Below, one piece after another: positions 46,098 to 55,708 of a stretch of 64,000 bases of DNA (position 1 is its first letter; each line of letters opens with the position of its first letter). The position numbers were made by a program, and so were the translations under genes. This stretch comes from Oceanobacillus sojae. Lineage in GTDB: Bacteria; Bacillota; Bacilli; Bacillales; Amphibacillaceae. The stretch lies in NCBI RefSeq assembly GCF_900162665.1, contig NZ_LT727811.1, forward strand, positions 66,063 to 130,062. The letters run 5' to 3'. The notes beneath the pieces are model-generated. The model was given only the letters and a program-made list of their open reading frames with translations, searched no databases and was not told where the DNA came from.

Positions 46098-46360
46098 ACT
46101 TGAAAACTCCCCCTATACTGATGCAGTAAAATATAAAAATATTATAGCATTGTCTATTTTTATCTTCAATAGGAGAATATTACAAGTTATTTCATAATAA
46201 TGAAATAACCAGCCTAATTCACAGGAACTAAGTTATCCCCAAAAAGAATCGCCCCTTCCATTAGACCTGACAACATAAATGTTTTTGGTAAATAGTGTAT
46301 ATTAATACTTCTTTTCTTTTCCAAAAAGAAGAGCCTGTCCCTTTAACATAATATTTTGTT

Positions 46361-46954
46361 TTATTTTCCTTCTATTTTTGATTGTAATGTGTAGAGCTTT
46401 TCATTCATTACTTCCATCATCTCATCCATTGCTTCCCTGCGTGAAACATCTTTAGACAAATAGATTGGATCACCAAAAATAATTTTTGGTTTTTTAAACT
46501 TGATGAGTTCTTTAAAGTTATTCGGTCCTGTGTAAGCTGCTGGAATAATTGGTACGTTACTGTATGCAGCAATGGTAACTGCACCTCTTTTTAAGGGGAC
46601 TTGATTCGTTGTCCTCGTACCGCTTGGAAAAATACCGATAACTTTTCCTTCTTTTAAAAGCTTTCGGGGTACTTTGATTGTGCTTGGGCCCGGGTTTTCC
46701 CTGTCCACAGGAAATGCGTTCAGTTTTTTCATCAGCCATTTTAAAGGGCCTGATTGAAATAATTCTTTCTTTGCCATATAGTGAATTTTTGTAGGCAGCA
46801 TGCTGACACCTAACCATAAAATATCTACCCAGCCTGAATGTGTACATGCGATAATATATCCGCCGGATTCCGGCACCTTTTCCTTTTGAAATACTTTTAC
46901 GCGTCCAAATAAACTTAATATTACCTTTAAGGCATATGCTGCAAAATAATACAT
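46361..46954 (-). CDS. plsC: 1-acyl-sn-glycerol-3-phosphate acyltransferase
   Basis: 197 aa PlsC-type enzyme making phosphatidic acid at the membrane. HX4D motif in HSGWVDILWLG (about residue 38), the glycerol-phosphate-binding FPSGTRTTNQ (about residue 110), and PAAYTGPNNFKE. Short hydrophobic N-terminus as membrane anchor. AAGGAAGAG precedes the ATG. Between it and the previous gene lies about 260 bp of AT-rich DNA without visible features. Confidence 0.93.
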   Translation of the reverse strand: MYYFAAYALKVILSLFGRVKVFQKEKVPESGGYIIACTHSGWVDILWLGVSMLPTKIHYMAKKELFQSGPLKWLMKKLNAFPVDRENPGPSTIKVPRKLLKEGKVIGIFPSGTRTTNQVPLKRGAVTIAAYSNVPIIPAAYTGPNNFKELIKFKKPKIIFGDPIYLSKDVSRREAMDEMMEVMNEKLYTLQSKIEGK

Positions 46955-47082
46955 ACTTCTTCTCTTCCTTTTCTCATTTTTAGTACCTGATACTTATATA
47001 AGATACTAATAGAAATAATAATAAATTACAAGATGTTTCTATCCTCCTTGCTCTACAAATAAATGCTTTCTGCAAAAAAGAG

Positions 47083-47125
47083 AGAGCAGGACGCTTTCAG
47101 ACTGGATGAAAGCGTCCTGCTCTTA
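47083..47125 (-). terminator. Terminator of the phasin-like gene
   Basis: A 14-bp or longer stem (AGAGCAGGACGCTTTC with GAAAGCGTCCTGCTCT), then CTCTTTTTTG on the minus strand. Confidence 0.9.
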
Positions 47126-47129
47126 CACA

Positions 47130-47477
47130 TTAATTCTGCTCTTCTTCTACTGCTTCCTCTTTAGTTTCTTGCGCTAAGGAAACGCCTAACTTTTCTTCCA
47201 GCACATTAATTCTCGCACGCAGCTCCTCGATGTCATCCGTTGTCGCAAGCCCGGACTCTCTTGCCAGCGTTTTTTTCTTCTCTTTGCTTTTTTCGTCCCA
47301 CTCATCTTTTTTGCTGCTGCCTTTTTCAATAAAATTATCTAAAACAGTTTTTGCCTGCTCCTGTGTTAACTCATTTTTCTCCACTAATTCTTTTACTTTT
47401 TGTTCAAATTTCTCTTTTCCGCTTACTGCAGCACCCAGCCCCAGTAAAAATCCTTTACGTAAATATTCACTCATCAT
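47130..47477 (-). CDS. Coiled-coil phasin-related protein
   Basis: 115 aa, highly charged and helical. It starts YLRKGFLLGLGAAVSGKEKF, then alternates Lys and Glu, with a C-terminal leucine-rich coil (DIEELRARINVLEEKLGVSL). Similar proteins are annotated as phasin-domain or PHA-granule-associated, but no PHA genes are near. AGGAGG lies before two adjacent ATG codons; either may be used. Confidence 0.75.
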   Translation of the reverse strand: MMSEYLRKGFLLGLGAAVSGKEKFEQKVKELVEKNELTQEQAKTVLDNFIEKGSSKKDEWDEKSKEKKKTLARESGLATTDDIEELRARINVLEEKLGVSLAQETKEEAVEEEQN

Positions 47478-47738
47478 TTATACCTCCTATAGTATGTCTG
47501 TATGATGGTTCGTTTAAAATTGGATGGAACCGCGTCCTTTGAACCCGTCATCCTTACAATACGTGAAACAGGATTATTCTATACATTTTTTGGGTACAAA
47601 GAATAAAATAAAGTTTCTTATAATATTATTATATAAAAAATTCTGCTGCCACGTAAATAAATTTGGCGCTAATTTTAGCTGCTATATTTTTATGTTCCCG
47701 TTTCATACTATTATTAATCATTATCTAATCATCTACTA

Positions 47739-47767
47739 TTGAATAAAATTTCATTTAATTGTATAAT
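47739..47767 (+). promoter_or_regulatory. Promoter of the YjiH gene
   Basis: -35 TTGAAT (47739-47744), 17-bp spacer, -10 TATAAT (47762-47767), 40 nt before the start. The rest of the 330-bp gap (47478-47738) is AT-rich without features I can name. Confidence 0.65.
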
Positions 47768-47807
47768 CATACAGTTACATTTTTAGGATTATTTAGGAGG
47801 AAAATAA

Positions 47808-49151
47808 ATGGAGACCCGTTCCTTTCGCAATATTATCAAATTTATTATTCCGTCTTTGCTAGGGTTATTTCTTTTCTTATATCCCTTACCGACAGAGGAC
47901 GGCTTTACGATCCCCATTGCCTTTTTAGCAGGCATGCTGGAGGGAGCTATCGAAAATTATTTATCACTTATTATGATGATTGTTATTTTATTGACTGCCA
48001 TCTTCACCATCTCGGCAAAACTTGGCGGCAAGTCATCTTTTAAAAGATTCCCTTTTCTGCATCAGTTATTCTATACAACCTGGTTTTGGACAATCACGCG
48101 TTTTCTGGCGGCTGTCTTTGCAGTGATGGTTTATTTTCAAATTGGACCGGAATTTGTTTATAACGAAGATACAGGCGGCATGCTCTTAGACAGTTTACTG
48201 CATACATTATTTGTCACCTTCCTGTTTGCAGGTCTCTTTTTACCTTTTCTAACCAACTTTGGTCTGCTGGAGTTTTTTGGAGGAATTATGAGGAATATCA
48301 TGCGCCCTCTGTTTCGGCTGCCGGGCAGAGCCTCTGTTGACAGCTTAGCCTCCTGGGTTGGAGATGCTACAATCGGGGTGCTGCTGACCAATAAACAGTA
48401 TGAAGAAGGCTATTATACAAAACGGGAAGCAGCCATTATCAGTACAACATTTTCTGTTGTTTCCATTACGTTCACATTGGTCATTTTACAGGAAGTCAAT
48501 TTAGAGTATATGTTTTTACCTTTTTATTTGACGATTCTTATTGCAGGAGGAGCTGCTGCTTTCATTATGCCGCGCATCCCGCCGCTTTCAAGAATGCCGA
48601 ATACCTATATCAATGGTAAAGAAAGAACGAATGATGAAAAAATTCCTGAATCTGATAATGTAATTACTTATGGATTCAAGAATGCTGTAAAACGGGCAGA
48701 GAAAGAAACGAGCTTCCGTACTTTCTTTGTAGACGGTGGAAAAAACATTCTGGATATGTGGTTTGGTGTAACCCCTGTTGTCATGGCTTTTGGAACAATC
48801 GCAGTGATGATTGCGGAATATACCCCTTTGTTCCAATGGCTTGGGATGCCGTTTGTTCCTATTTTAGAGCTGATGCAGATCCCATTTGCCCACGAAGCAT
48901 CTGAAACAATGCTGATTGGTTTTGCAGATATGTTCCTGCCGGCAATTTTAATTACTGGTGTAGAAGCAGAAATCACACGTTTTATTATTGCTGCTTTATC
49001 TGTTACACAGCTGATTTTCATGTCAGAAGTCGGCGGACTTATCCTGGGAACGAAAATCCCGGTATCCTTCCGTCATCTTGCTGTTATCTTTTTACTGCGT
49101 ACAGTAATTACACTTCCAATTATTACTGTTATTGCTCACATATTATTTTAA
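47808..49151 (+). CDS. yjiH: YjiH-family nucleoside-recognition (Gate) membrane protein
   Basis: 447 aa with about ten hydrophobic helices. Gate-domain features: LPGRASVDSLASWVGDATIGVLL near residue 165 and later FADMFLPAILI and SEVGGLILGTKIPV. The family is thought to transport nucleosides or similar small molecules; substrate unknown. TTAGGAGG lies before the ATG. Monocistronic with a terminator. Confidence 0.88.
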   Translation: METRSFRNIIKFIIPSLLGLFLFLYPLPTEDGFTIPIAFLAGMLEGAIENYLSLIMMIVILLTAIFTISAKLGGKSSFKRFPFLHQLFYTTWFWTITRFLAAVFAVMVYFQIGPEFVYNEDTGGMLLDSLLHTLFVTFLFAGLFLPFLTNFGLLEFFGGIMRNIMRPLFRLPGRASVDSLASWVGDATIGVLLTNKQYEEGYYTKREAAIISTTFSVVSITFTLVILQEVNLEYMFLPFYLTILIAGGAAAFIMPRIPPLSRMPNTYINGKERTNDEKIPESDNVITYGFKNAVKRAEKETSFRTFFVDGGKNILDMWFGVTPVVMAFGTIAVMIAEYTPLFQWLGMPFVPILELMQIPFAHEASETMLIGFADMFLPAILITGVEAEITRFIIAALSVTQLIFMSEVGGLILGTKIPVSFRHLAVIFLLRTVITLPIITVIAHILF

Positions 49152-49157
49152 ATAAAA

Positions 49158-49200
49158 TAAAAAATGCGGAGTTTCCCTGAGGATCTCCGCATTTTTTATT
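49158..49200. terminator. Bidirectional terminator
   Basis: AAAATGCGGAG and CTCCGCATTTT (11 bp) between convergent genes, with A and T runs outside. Confidence 0.9.
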
Positions 49201-49214
49201 ACAGCATATATCTT

Positions 49215-50225
49215 TTAGGAAGATGTCTCTTTATGCCGGTTTTTAAATAAGGACTGGACTTTTGCTAATCGTCCTTCAATTAATGGCTGTGACACTGTTA
49301 ATATAGGCTTACTTGACAGCACAATCACAATCAGTGCAGATAAGCCTGCAATGCCGACAACATCAAACCAGTGGTTGACAGTTAATAAATCAAACTGGCG
49401 AAGGAACTGAACAATGAAACCGTGCAGTAAATAAACATATAACGTTCTTGTGCCGAGTTTTGTTACCCAGCCCAGGTTTCTTTTTGGAACCCATGCCAAT
49501 ACACTGGTTGTCATCACTGCAGCTATCGCATACACGACTAACCGGAGTATACCGCCATAGCTATCTGCGCCTAAATTACTGTAAGACTGTGATGCAAGCA
49601 GCCAGCCGGTGTCTATTGCCGGAAGTGTATAGACTATTACAAACAGAATTGCCATTACAACAATAGATGCTATCTTCACTTGCCGCTTCTTCACCAGCAT
49701 CATTTGGTCTACTGTCAGCCAATAGCCGATTAAAAAGAATGGGAAAAACACAAATGTTCTGGATAAGCTGAATGAATGGCCAATTTCTCCAAAATAACCG
49801 ACCAGAACTCCTATGAATACAGATAGAGCAATACTCCAGCCTGCCGGAATCTTTTTGAACAGCACAAGCAGAATATGCCAACTGAACAAGCTGAACAGAA
49901 ACCACAGCGACCACTGAGGATAGAAAACGCCTGTCTGCCAATCTGCTTTTCCTATTAAGAAATAATAAATTGTATATAACGTCTGAAAAATTAAATATGG
50001 AATAATTAGCTTCTTCATTAAGTTCCATATATATTTTTTGTTCCCTGATCCTTTTGCAAAGAACCCGGCTAATAAAATAAAGGCCGGCATATGGAAAGTA
50101 TATATCCACATATAAATTGCTTCGGTCGACTTCGAATCCCCAACAAAGGGCTGAATCATATGACCAAAAACAACAAGGAAAATTAAAATCACTTTCGCAT
50201 TATCAAAAAATGCATTTCGCTCCAT
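49215..50225 (-). CDS. Acyltransferase 3 family membrane protein
   Basis: 336 aa with about ten helices, family of O-acetyltransferases such as fucose-4-O-acetylase. N-terminus FFDNAKVILIFLVVFGHMI contains the conserved His, then MWIYTFHMPAFILLAGFFAKG and the Trp-rich WSLWFLFSLFSWHI. Likely acetylates a surface glycan; B. subtilis YkrP is a comparable protein. No glycan cluster is adjacent. GAGGGATG before the ATG. Confidence 0.88.
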   Translation of the reverse strand: MERNAFFDNAKVILIFLVVFGHMIQPFVGDSKSTEAIYMWIYTFHMPAFILLAGFFAKGSGNKKYIWNLMKKLIIPYLIFQTLYTIYYFLIGKADWQTGVFYPQWSLWFLFSLFSWHILLVLFKKIPAGWSIALSVFIGVLVGYFGEIGHSFSLSRTFVFFPFFLIGYWLTVDQMMLVKKRQVKIASIVVMAILFVIVYTLPAIDTGWLLASQSYSNLGADSYGGILRLVVYAIAAVMTTSVLAWVPKRNLGWVTKLGTRTLYVYLLHGFIVQFLRQFDLLTVNHWFDVVGIAGLSALIVIVLSSKPILTVSQPLIEGRLAKVQSLFKNRHKETSS

Positions 50226-50409
50226 AACTCATCCCTCTATTTCGTACACATTTAAAGTTGCATACTCTACTTTACCCACTTGTACTAAAAAAATCTCCTA
50301 AAAAACAGAAATTTTATCGTTTTGTAATCAATTTGTTAGTGACTCGAAAAAATGTAATACAATTTAATCAGCTTGTTAAATATCTGTATTCAGGGAATAC
50401 TTTTGCATC

Positions 50410-50465
50410 AAAAAAAGCCATATCAAACCAATTCGATCTTTGGATCTCCTTGTTCGTATGGCTTC
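50410..50465 (-). terminator. Terminator of the OsmC-like gene
   Basis: Minus strand AAGCCATA and TATGGCTT with an inner GATC pairing; TTTTTT follows. Confidence 0.75.
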
Positions 50466-50472
50466 ATTCCCG

Positions 50473-50922
50473 TTATTCTGCTATTCGGATAACCGGCTCC
50501 AATCCTAATTCGACATTCCCTTTAACAGCTTTCGAAATCATACATGTCTTTTCCGCTTTCTCAACAAGTTTTTCAGTTAAGCGAATTTGCTTATCGGTTG
50601 CCCCCTGTTTCAATGTCACATGAGGCCGGTGGATAATTTTTTCATATGTGAAAATACCATCTGTTACATCTACAATTCCTTCAGAGGTCATGCTCATTCC
50701 GGCTATTGGAAGCTCTGCCCGTTCAAACATGGCTCCCAAAGAAATGATATAGCATGTTGCCGCCGCTCCAAGCAGCATTTCATCCGGATTTGTACCAATT
50801 CCAGGTCCGTCCATTTCTGGAGGGATTGATATTTTGGTTTGTAGATTCCCTGCGCTTATATAACCCTCGCTATTCCGTCCACCGGGCCATTCTGCTTTCA
50901 AATGGAAATGGTGCAATGTCAT
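50473..50922 (-). CDS. OsmC/YhfA-family peroxiredoxin-like protein
   Basis: 149 aa from the ATG at 50922 (GAGGAGTG six nt upstream). OsmC fold with two redox Cys: one in LLGAAATCYIISLGAM, one in AEKTCMISKAVKGNVEL, and PPEMDGPGIGTNPDEML before. OsmC proteins reduce organic hydroperoxides using the Cys pair. The SACOL1771-type subgroup is a good match by pattern. Monocistronic. Confidence 0.85.
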   Translation of the reverse strand: MTLHHFHLKAEWPGGRNSEGYISAGNLQTKISIPPEMDGPGIGTNPDEMLLGAAATCYIISLGAMFERAELPIAGMSMTSEGIVDVTDGIFTYEKIIHRPHVTLKQGATDKQIRLTEKLVEKAEKTCMISKAVKGNVELGLEPVIRIAE

Positions 50923-51153
50923 GACAATCACTCCTCACTTTATTCCTCTTTCCCATTATTATGCCGTATAGTAAAGTTTTTTACAAAAAATACAATTTTC
51001 AAGTATGGAATTAAAAACCGCGCTAAACCATTTTACAGGTCAGCACGGCTCACTTCTAATAAAGCATGAGTGTTTGTAATTTCTACTGCTGAATACAAAG
51101 AGAATACAATAATTTGATTCAGATAAACGGTCAATAACAATCCGGTTTAAGCT

Positions 51154-51969
51154 TTACCTCGCTTGTTCTTTATCTCTTTTCAATTTCGGACTGGATGCAA
51201 ACCAACCGGCAACTGCAATTCCTACAAGAACGATATAGAAGGAAGCTTTCCATATTGTTGAGTGTGGGAAGTGCTCAGGAAGTACTGCTAAATCTGGATT
51301 TGCTAATACAATAACAGCCAGCTTCACTCCGACCCACCCTACAATTAAAAATGCGGCTACTTCTAATGTCGGCCGTTTATGCAGGAGTCCTACAAATATG
51401 TTGGCGGCGAAACGCATAATAATTAAACCAATCATACCGCCTGCAAATACAACTGCAAACTGGCCGGTATCCAGACTGCCGACATGACCAAAAGTAGTCG
51501 GAGGCAATGCTACTGCCAAAGCAACAGCTGCTAAAATAGAATCTACAGCAAAGGCTAAATCCGCGAACTCTACCTTCACAACGGTCTTCCAGAATTCTTT
51601 TTTAGATACCTGCCCTGACTCTGGATCTACAGCAGCACCAGCTTTCTTTTTCTCCGGCGCTTCTGAGTCGTCCGGTTCCTTCTTCTTAAACCTGTCATAT
51701 AAGTTCTTTCCTGATATAAATAAAAGATATGCGGCCCCTAATGCCTGCACCAGCCAGAAATCGACCAGGAATGAAATAACAAATAAGGATGCAAAACGCA
51801 TGACAAATGCTCCTGCCAATCCATAAAATAATGCTTTCTTTCTCTGTTCTTCCGGCAGATGTCTTACCATAATGGCTAAAACAAGTGCATTATCTGCTGC
51901 CAATAAGCCTTCTAATGCAACTAAAACCAGCAAGACCCATAAATACTCGAGCAGTAATTCTGTTCCCAT
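51154..51969 (-). CDS. terC: TerC-family membrane protein (metal exporter)
   Basis: 271 aa with about seven helices. TerC motifs: LEGLLAADNALVLAIMVRHL, YGLAGAFVMRFASL and VKVEFADLAFAVDSILAAVA, with conserved Asp residues inside the membrane. Members of the family metalate secreted proteins or export Mn2+ in Bacillus. The upstream Mn2+ riboswitch strongly supports a manganese role. AAAGGAG before the ATG. Confidence 0.92.
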   Translation of the reverse strand: MGTELLLEYLWVLLVLVALEGLLAADNALVLAIMVRHLPEEQRKKALFYGLAGAFVMRFASLFVISFLVDFWLVQALGAAYLLFISGKNLYDRFKKKEPDDSEAPEKKKAGAAVDPESGQVSKKEFWKTVVKVEFADLAFAVDSILAAVALAVALPPTTFGHVGSLDTGQFAVVFAGGMIGLIIMRFAANIFVGLLHKRPTLEVAAFLIVGWVGVKLAVIVLANPDLAVLPEHFPHSTIWKASFYIVLVGIAVAGWFASSPKLKRDKEQAR

Positions 51970-52017
51970 GATGTATTCTCCTTTTCTACATGTATTTTGC
52001 AGAAAAGGTCATAAAAA

Positions 52018-52132
52018 GAGACCTTTACCTGCAATCGGTAAAGGTCTCGCTAACAACTTTTCTGGTTGCCACATAAAGCCGGGGATAATTATCCCGTAAT
52101 GACGACTTTACGTGTACAGCTACTCCCCTTTA
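52018..52132 (-). promoter_or_regulatory. yybP-ykoY (manganese) riboswitch
   Basis: Minus strand shows AAAGGGGAGTAGC at the 5' end, CGTCATTACGG, CCGGCTTTATGTGGCAACCAG and the 3' part GCGAGACC (parts given separately), ending in a terminator GAGACCTTTACC-7-GGTAAAGGTCTC (52048-52018) with TTTTTATG. In this class the aptamer with Mn2+ disrupts the terminator, switching terC on at high manganese. Confidence 0.93.
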
Positions 52133-52394
52133 GGAATAAATGTTCACTAAAAATTTTATGATAACGTTTGATGACTATTGCAAATTTTTGCATGTCCTTT
52201 TCGCCATTTTTAAGTATACTTTATTAAAACCTTTTTTATGTTCTTTGTCAATAACTTTTACACTAACTTATTAAAGATATATTATTCAGTTTGCATATAT
52301 CCTCTGAAATCTCCCGCAGATGTTTATGGCTTTCTCAATTCGGTTAATGTAAAATAAAATATAGCATAACATAGAAAGAAAGTAGTGTGATTCA
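52133..52394. other. Divergent promoter region terC leader / AI-2E gene
   Basis: AT-rich, no gene. On the minus strand TTGCAA (52187-52182 approximately) and CATAAA at about 17 bp could drive the riboswitch transcript. No clear operator. Confidence 0.4.
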
Positions 52395-53489
52395 ATGACG
52401 CAGAAACGCTGGTTTCAATTTTTTATCTTTTTTATCTGTTTATTTTCACTAATTTTTTTAATCTCCATAACACATTTTATCTTTACACCAGTCTTGCAGT
52501 TAATTGGTGCTGTAGCTCTTCCAATTATCGGCGCAGGTATTCTTTATTATTTAACCAGACCGCTGATGAATCTGCTCGTCAAATATAAAGTACCGCGAAT
52601 CTTAGCCATTATTATTGTATTTCTGGTTATCATCGGGGCAATTACACTGTTTATCGTATTTATCTGGCCAATTGCCCGTGATCAGTTTGACCGTTTAATG
52701 GAGAGTATTCCCGGAATGGTTCAGATGGTGGAAGGATGGATTAATTATTGGCAGGATAATATTGCTTTAGTTCCTGACCAGGTAATCGATGCTATCAATA
52801 ATTTTGCCAACGATATTCCAGGGCATATTGAAAATGTATTGAATAATGTTTTTGGTTTTCTGGGAAGCTTCATCGGCCAGCTGGTAAGCATTATTGCAGG
52901 TATTGTTCTGGTTCCATTTTTCCTCTTTTTCATGTTAAAAGATGGAGAAAAGCTTGTTCCATTTATTCTGCAATTTTTCAGCAAAAAGAAAGCTGATAAT
53001 CTGCATCAGCTTTTAAGTAAAATTGATAGAGTATTGTCCGCATTTATCCAGGGACAGCTGCTGGTCAGTTTTGCCGTCGGTGTTTTATTATTAATCGGCT
53101 ATTTAATTATTGGTTTAGAATATGCTGTTGTGCTGGCATTATTCGGTATGATGATGAATGTTATTCCATTTCTGGGACCTTATATTGCTGTTATTCCTGC
53201 CTTGTTAGTCGGCGGGTTCCAGGATCCGTATAATTTAATCTGGGTAGCTATTATTATGCTTGTTGCCCAGCAGCTTGAAAGTACCTTTATTACTCCAAAT
53301 GTTATGGGGCAGACACTAAGTTTGCATCCATTAACTGTTATTACGGTGATTCTGGCAGCCGGGAGTATTGCCGGATTTTTAGGAATTCTGTTCGCTATCC
53401 CTGTATACGCAGTAATCCGGACCATTGTAATTCATTTTTATCAAACCTTTGTAAATTCCAGAAAAAATAAGGATGATGCATTAATTTAG
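52395..53489 (+). CDS. AI-2E family transporter (YdbI-like)
   Basis: 364 aa with about eight helices, TqsA/UPF0118 family. It has the N-terminal hydrophobic pair, LPIIGAGILYYLTRPLMNLL, LVPFFLFFMLKDGEKLV, GQLLVSFAVGVLLLIGY and TPNVMGQTLSLHPLTVI, which are typical. Members export small molecules or act as Na+ antiporters; the AI-2 label is historical. No autoinducer genes nearby. Followed by a 60-codon gene after 11 nt. Confidence 0.88.
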   Translation: MTQKRWFQFFIFFICLFSLIFLISITHFIFTPVLQLIGAVALPIIGAGILYYLTRPLMNLLVKYKVPRILAIIIVFLVIIGAITLFIVFIWPIARDQFDRLMESIPGMVQMVEGWINYWQDNIALVPDQVIDAINNFANDIPGHIENVLNNVFGFLGSFIGQLVSIIAGIVLVPFFLFFMLKDGEKLVPFILQFFSKKKADNLHQLLSKIDRVLSAFIQGQLLVSFAVGVLLLIGYLIIGLEYAVVLALFGMMMNVIPFLGPYIAVIPALLVGGFQDPYNLIWVAIIMLVAQQLESTFITPNVMGQTLSLHPLTVITVILAAGSIAGFLGILFAIPVYAVIRTIVIHFYQTFVNSRKNKDDALI

Positions 53490-53500
53490 GAGGGGTTTTC

Positions 53501-53683
53501 TTGACAACCAAAGCAAAACTGGAACAGCAGTTAGATGAATTGAAATCTGATTATGCCCGTATTCAGGGGGATTTAGATAAGCTCGAATTTGTCAAAGGAC
53601 GGGTCTCTTCTGCTGAAGAGCAATTAGTCCGTTTAGAAGGCGAAATTGCTGCGGTCAGAAAAGAACTGGAGCAATTTAACTGA
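53501..53683 (+). CDS. SE1832-family small coiled-coil protein
   Basis: 60 aa starting at TTG, nine nt after AGGAGG. Entire length is a heptad coiled coil (KLEQQLDELKSDYARIQGDL, then EEQLVRLEGEIAAVRKELEQ). The small family is found in Bacillota with unknown function. Co-transcribed with the preceding transporter gene. Confidence 0.8.
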   Translation: MTTKAKLEQQLDELKSDYARIQGDLDKLEFVKGRVSSAEEQLVRLEGEIAAVRKELEQFN

Positions 53684-53691
53684 TAAAGTAA

Positions 53692-53728
53692 AGAAGCTGA
53701 CTCGTCATGAATGAGTCAGCTTCTGTTA
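53692..53728. terminator. Bidirectional terminator
   Basis: AGAAGCTGACTC and GAGTCAGCTTCT (12 bp, 9-nt loop) between convergent genes. Confidence 0.82.
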
Positions 53729-53739
53729 TTATCTGCATC

Positions 53740-55566
53740 TTAGCTTTGAGCAGGATGTTTCTCTGCTTCTTTTCCTTTGGTTAAGCTGACAATTTTATCT
53801 CCGGAAGCGGGTATTGTACGCATTTCTTCAGAGAAAAACTTCAGCTGTCCGGAAGGTTTGATTAAGAATAAATAGACTGTCTCCGGGTCTTTTGTCTGTT
53901 TATAGTTTTCAAACGTGAATTTATCGGTGAGCGTCGTCTGCCGGACAGTAAAGCCATTCTCCGCTTTATCAATTAAATCCTCCAGAGAGAATTTCTTATC
54001 AAATAATATACGGCCGCCAACCTGTGATACAATACCTGTAGAATATCCATTATCCTTAAACGTTGTATATGGACTGACCTTAAACACATTTGTTCTTCCG
54101 TATTCCGGAAGAAAGGTCGTACAAAGAAGCGAATTATACGATTTATCATGAGTTAACGTTAATAAATACTCATATGGAATCGTATCCAGATGATGCTCTG
54201 TCTGTTCAGACAGCATACTTCCATGATAGCTTTCCAGACCTTCTTTTCTTGCCAGGGACAGGTTTTCCCATGACGAATCAACAAGAATAGAAGGATAATT
54301 TGCCTCTTTTAATGATTTAGCTAATTGAACAGTAAACGGATTACTTCCGACAATCAGCGCTCCGGGATTTCCTTTATTCGACAGATTCAGCTTTTTCGAC
54401 AGCCAGCCGATGGAAAATCCATGCGCTATGACTGTAAAAATAACAAGAGCAAAAGTCAATGCTGTCAGGATGGAAGCATCCTCATAGCCGGCATCTGTTA
54501 ATACACCAGCAAAATAACCGGATACTGTTAACGCCACAATTCCCCTCGGTGCAATCCAGCCAATCAGTACTTTTTCATTTAAGCTGAGCCCTGTTCCAAT
54601 CGTTGACAAAAAAATAGACAATGGCCTGACTGCAAACATCATCAGCAATACATAGCCGATAATATGCGGATTAAAAATCTGAGTAATTGTTGCCACATCA
54701 AGAGATGCTGTCAGCATCACAAAAATAGTTGAAATCAAAAGCACAGAAATATTTTCCTTAAAATGTCGCATATCCGATACAGAGCGGATTCCCATGTTGG
54801 CTAAGGTGATTCCCATTGCCGTCACAGATAAGAGACCTGTTTCATGCATAATAACATCTGCTATTGTAAAACAGAACAGGACAACAACGACAACCATCGG
54901 TGATTTCAGAAATTCTGGTACATGCCCCATCTCGAACATCCAGCCAAGTCCGCGACCCAATATCCAGCCCAGGAAGATGGCAAAAAGAGATCCGGCAAAG
55001 AAAAATATAATCTGGCTTGCTTCCGGGTTAGATGCCGTCATAAAAGTTATAATTTCAAATGCAAAAACAGCAAGCAAGGCTCCAATAGGATCGACAATAA
55101 TTCCTTCCCATTTCAAAATCTTCGCAGGGCGCGCTTTTAGCTTTGCCTGGCGTAAAAGCGGCATAATTACTGTTGGGCCTGTTACCACAAATAAACCACC
55201 GATAACAAAGGCTACCGCCCAGGATAGACCGGCGATATAATGAGCCGTTAACGACCCTAAAATCCAGGCAATAAAGGCTCCTACTGTAGATATCCGAAAA
55301 ATAGGTCTTCCTACTCCACGTAACTCTTGAAAGCTTAAGTTTAAGCTTCCTTCAAATAATATAATTGCTACAGCCACAGAGATCAGCGGACTATACAGGT
55401 CTCCGAAATCCTGTTCCGGATTAATGAAACCAAAAACAGGTCCAATCAGCAGTCCTGTAGCCGCCATGACAACAATAGCCGGCATACGAAAGCGCCATGC
55501 AACCCATTGAGAAGCAACGCCTAATATACAAATTAACATTAGCTCAAATAGCAAAGAAGGAACCAT
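53740..55566 (-). CDS. CPA1-type cation:proton antiporter with TrkA-like cytoplasmic domain
   Basis: 608 aa. The N-terminal 390 residues form about twelve helices (MPAIVVMAATGLLIGPVFGF, LFVVTGPTVIMPLLRQA, EGIIVDPIGALLAVFAFEI; the Asp of the VDP is the expected transport residue). The C-terminal part resembles TrkA-N/TrkA-C domains (PGALIVGSNPFTVQLAKSLK, then a regulatory end). It should exchange Na+ or K+ for H+, fitting a salt-tolerant Bacillaceae. AAGGAGGGG before the ATG. Confidence 0.88.
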   Translation of the reverse strand: MVPSLLFELMLICILGVASQWVAWRFRMPAIVVMAATGLLIGPVFGFINPEQDFGDLYSPLISVAVAIILFEGSLNLSFQELRGVGRPIFRISTVGAFIAWILGSLTAHYIAGLSWAVAFVIGGLFVVTGPTVIMPLLRQAKLKARPAKILKWEGIIVDPIGALLAVFAFEIITFMTASNPEASQIIFFFAGSLFAIFLGWILGRGLGWMFEMGHVPEFLKSPMVVVVVLFCFTIADVIMHETGLLSVTAMGITLANMGIRSVSDMRHFKENISVLLISTIFVMLTASLDVATITQIFNPHIIGYVLLMMFAVRPLSIFLSTIGTGLSLNEKVLIGWIAPRGIVALTVSGYFAGVLTDAGYEDASILTALTFALVIFTVIAHGFSIGWLSKKLNLSNKGNPGALIVGSNPFTVQLAKSLKEANYPSILVDSSWENLSLARKEGLESYHGSMLSEQTEHHLDTIPYEYLLTLTHDKSYNSLLCTTFLPEYGRTNVFKVSPYTTFKDNGYSTGIVSQVGGRILFDKKFSLEDLIDKAENGFTVRQTTLTDKFTFENYKQTKDPETVYLFLIKPSGQLKFFSEEMRTIPASGDKIVSLTKGKEAEKHPAQS

Positions 55567-55677
55567 ATATTCCCCTCCTTTTTAAAAAGATATAGCGTGT
55601 TTTATCACGCTGCAATGGGCTTAATGAATTTTGGAGTGTAGCCACTGCCCCAAACCGTTCAATGAAAGAAGCTAAAA

Positions 55678-55708
55678 AAACTCTCACTGAAGGAAGTTTT
55701 ATTTTATA
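55678..55708 (+). repeat. Short repeat AAACTC..CACTGAA..GAAGTTT
   Basis: 27 of 31 positions match 63926-63956. Confidence 0.6.

Noticed and set aside
47478-47738. Possible riboswitch or T-box before the YjiH gene
   Set aside because: AT-rich sequence without conserved blocks or a terminator hairpin.
48158-49021. Several minus-strand frames opposite the YjiH gene
   Set aside because: Shadows of a membrane protein gene; no ribosome sites.
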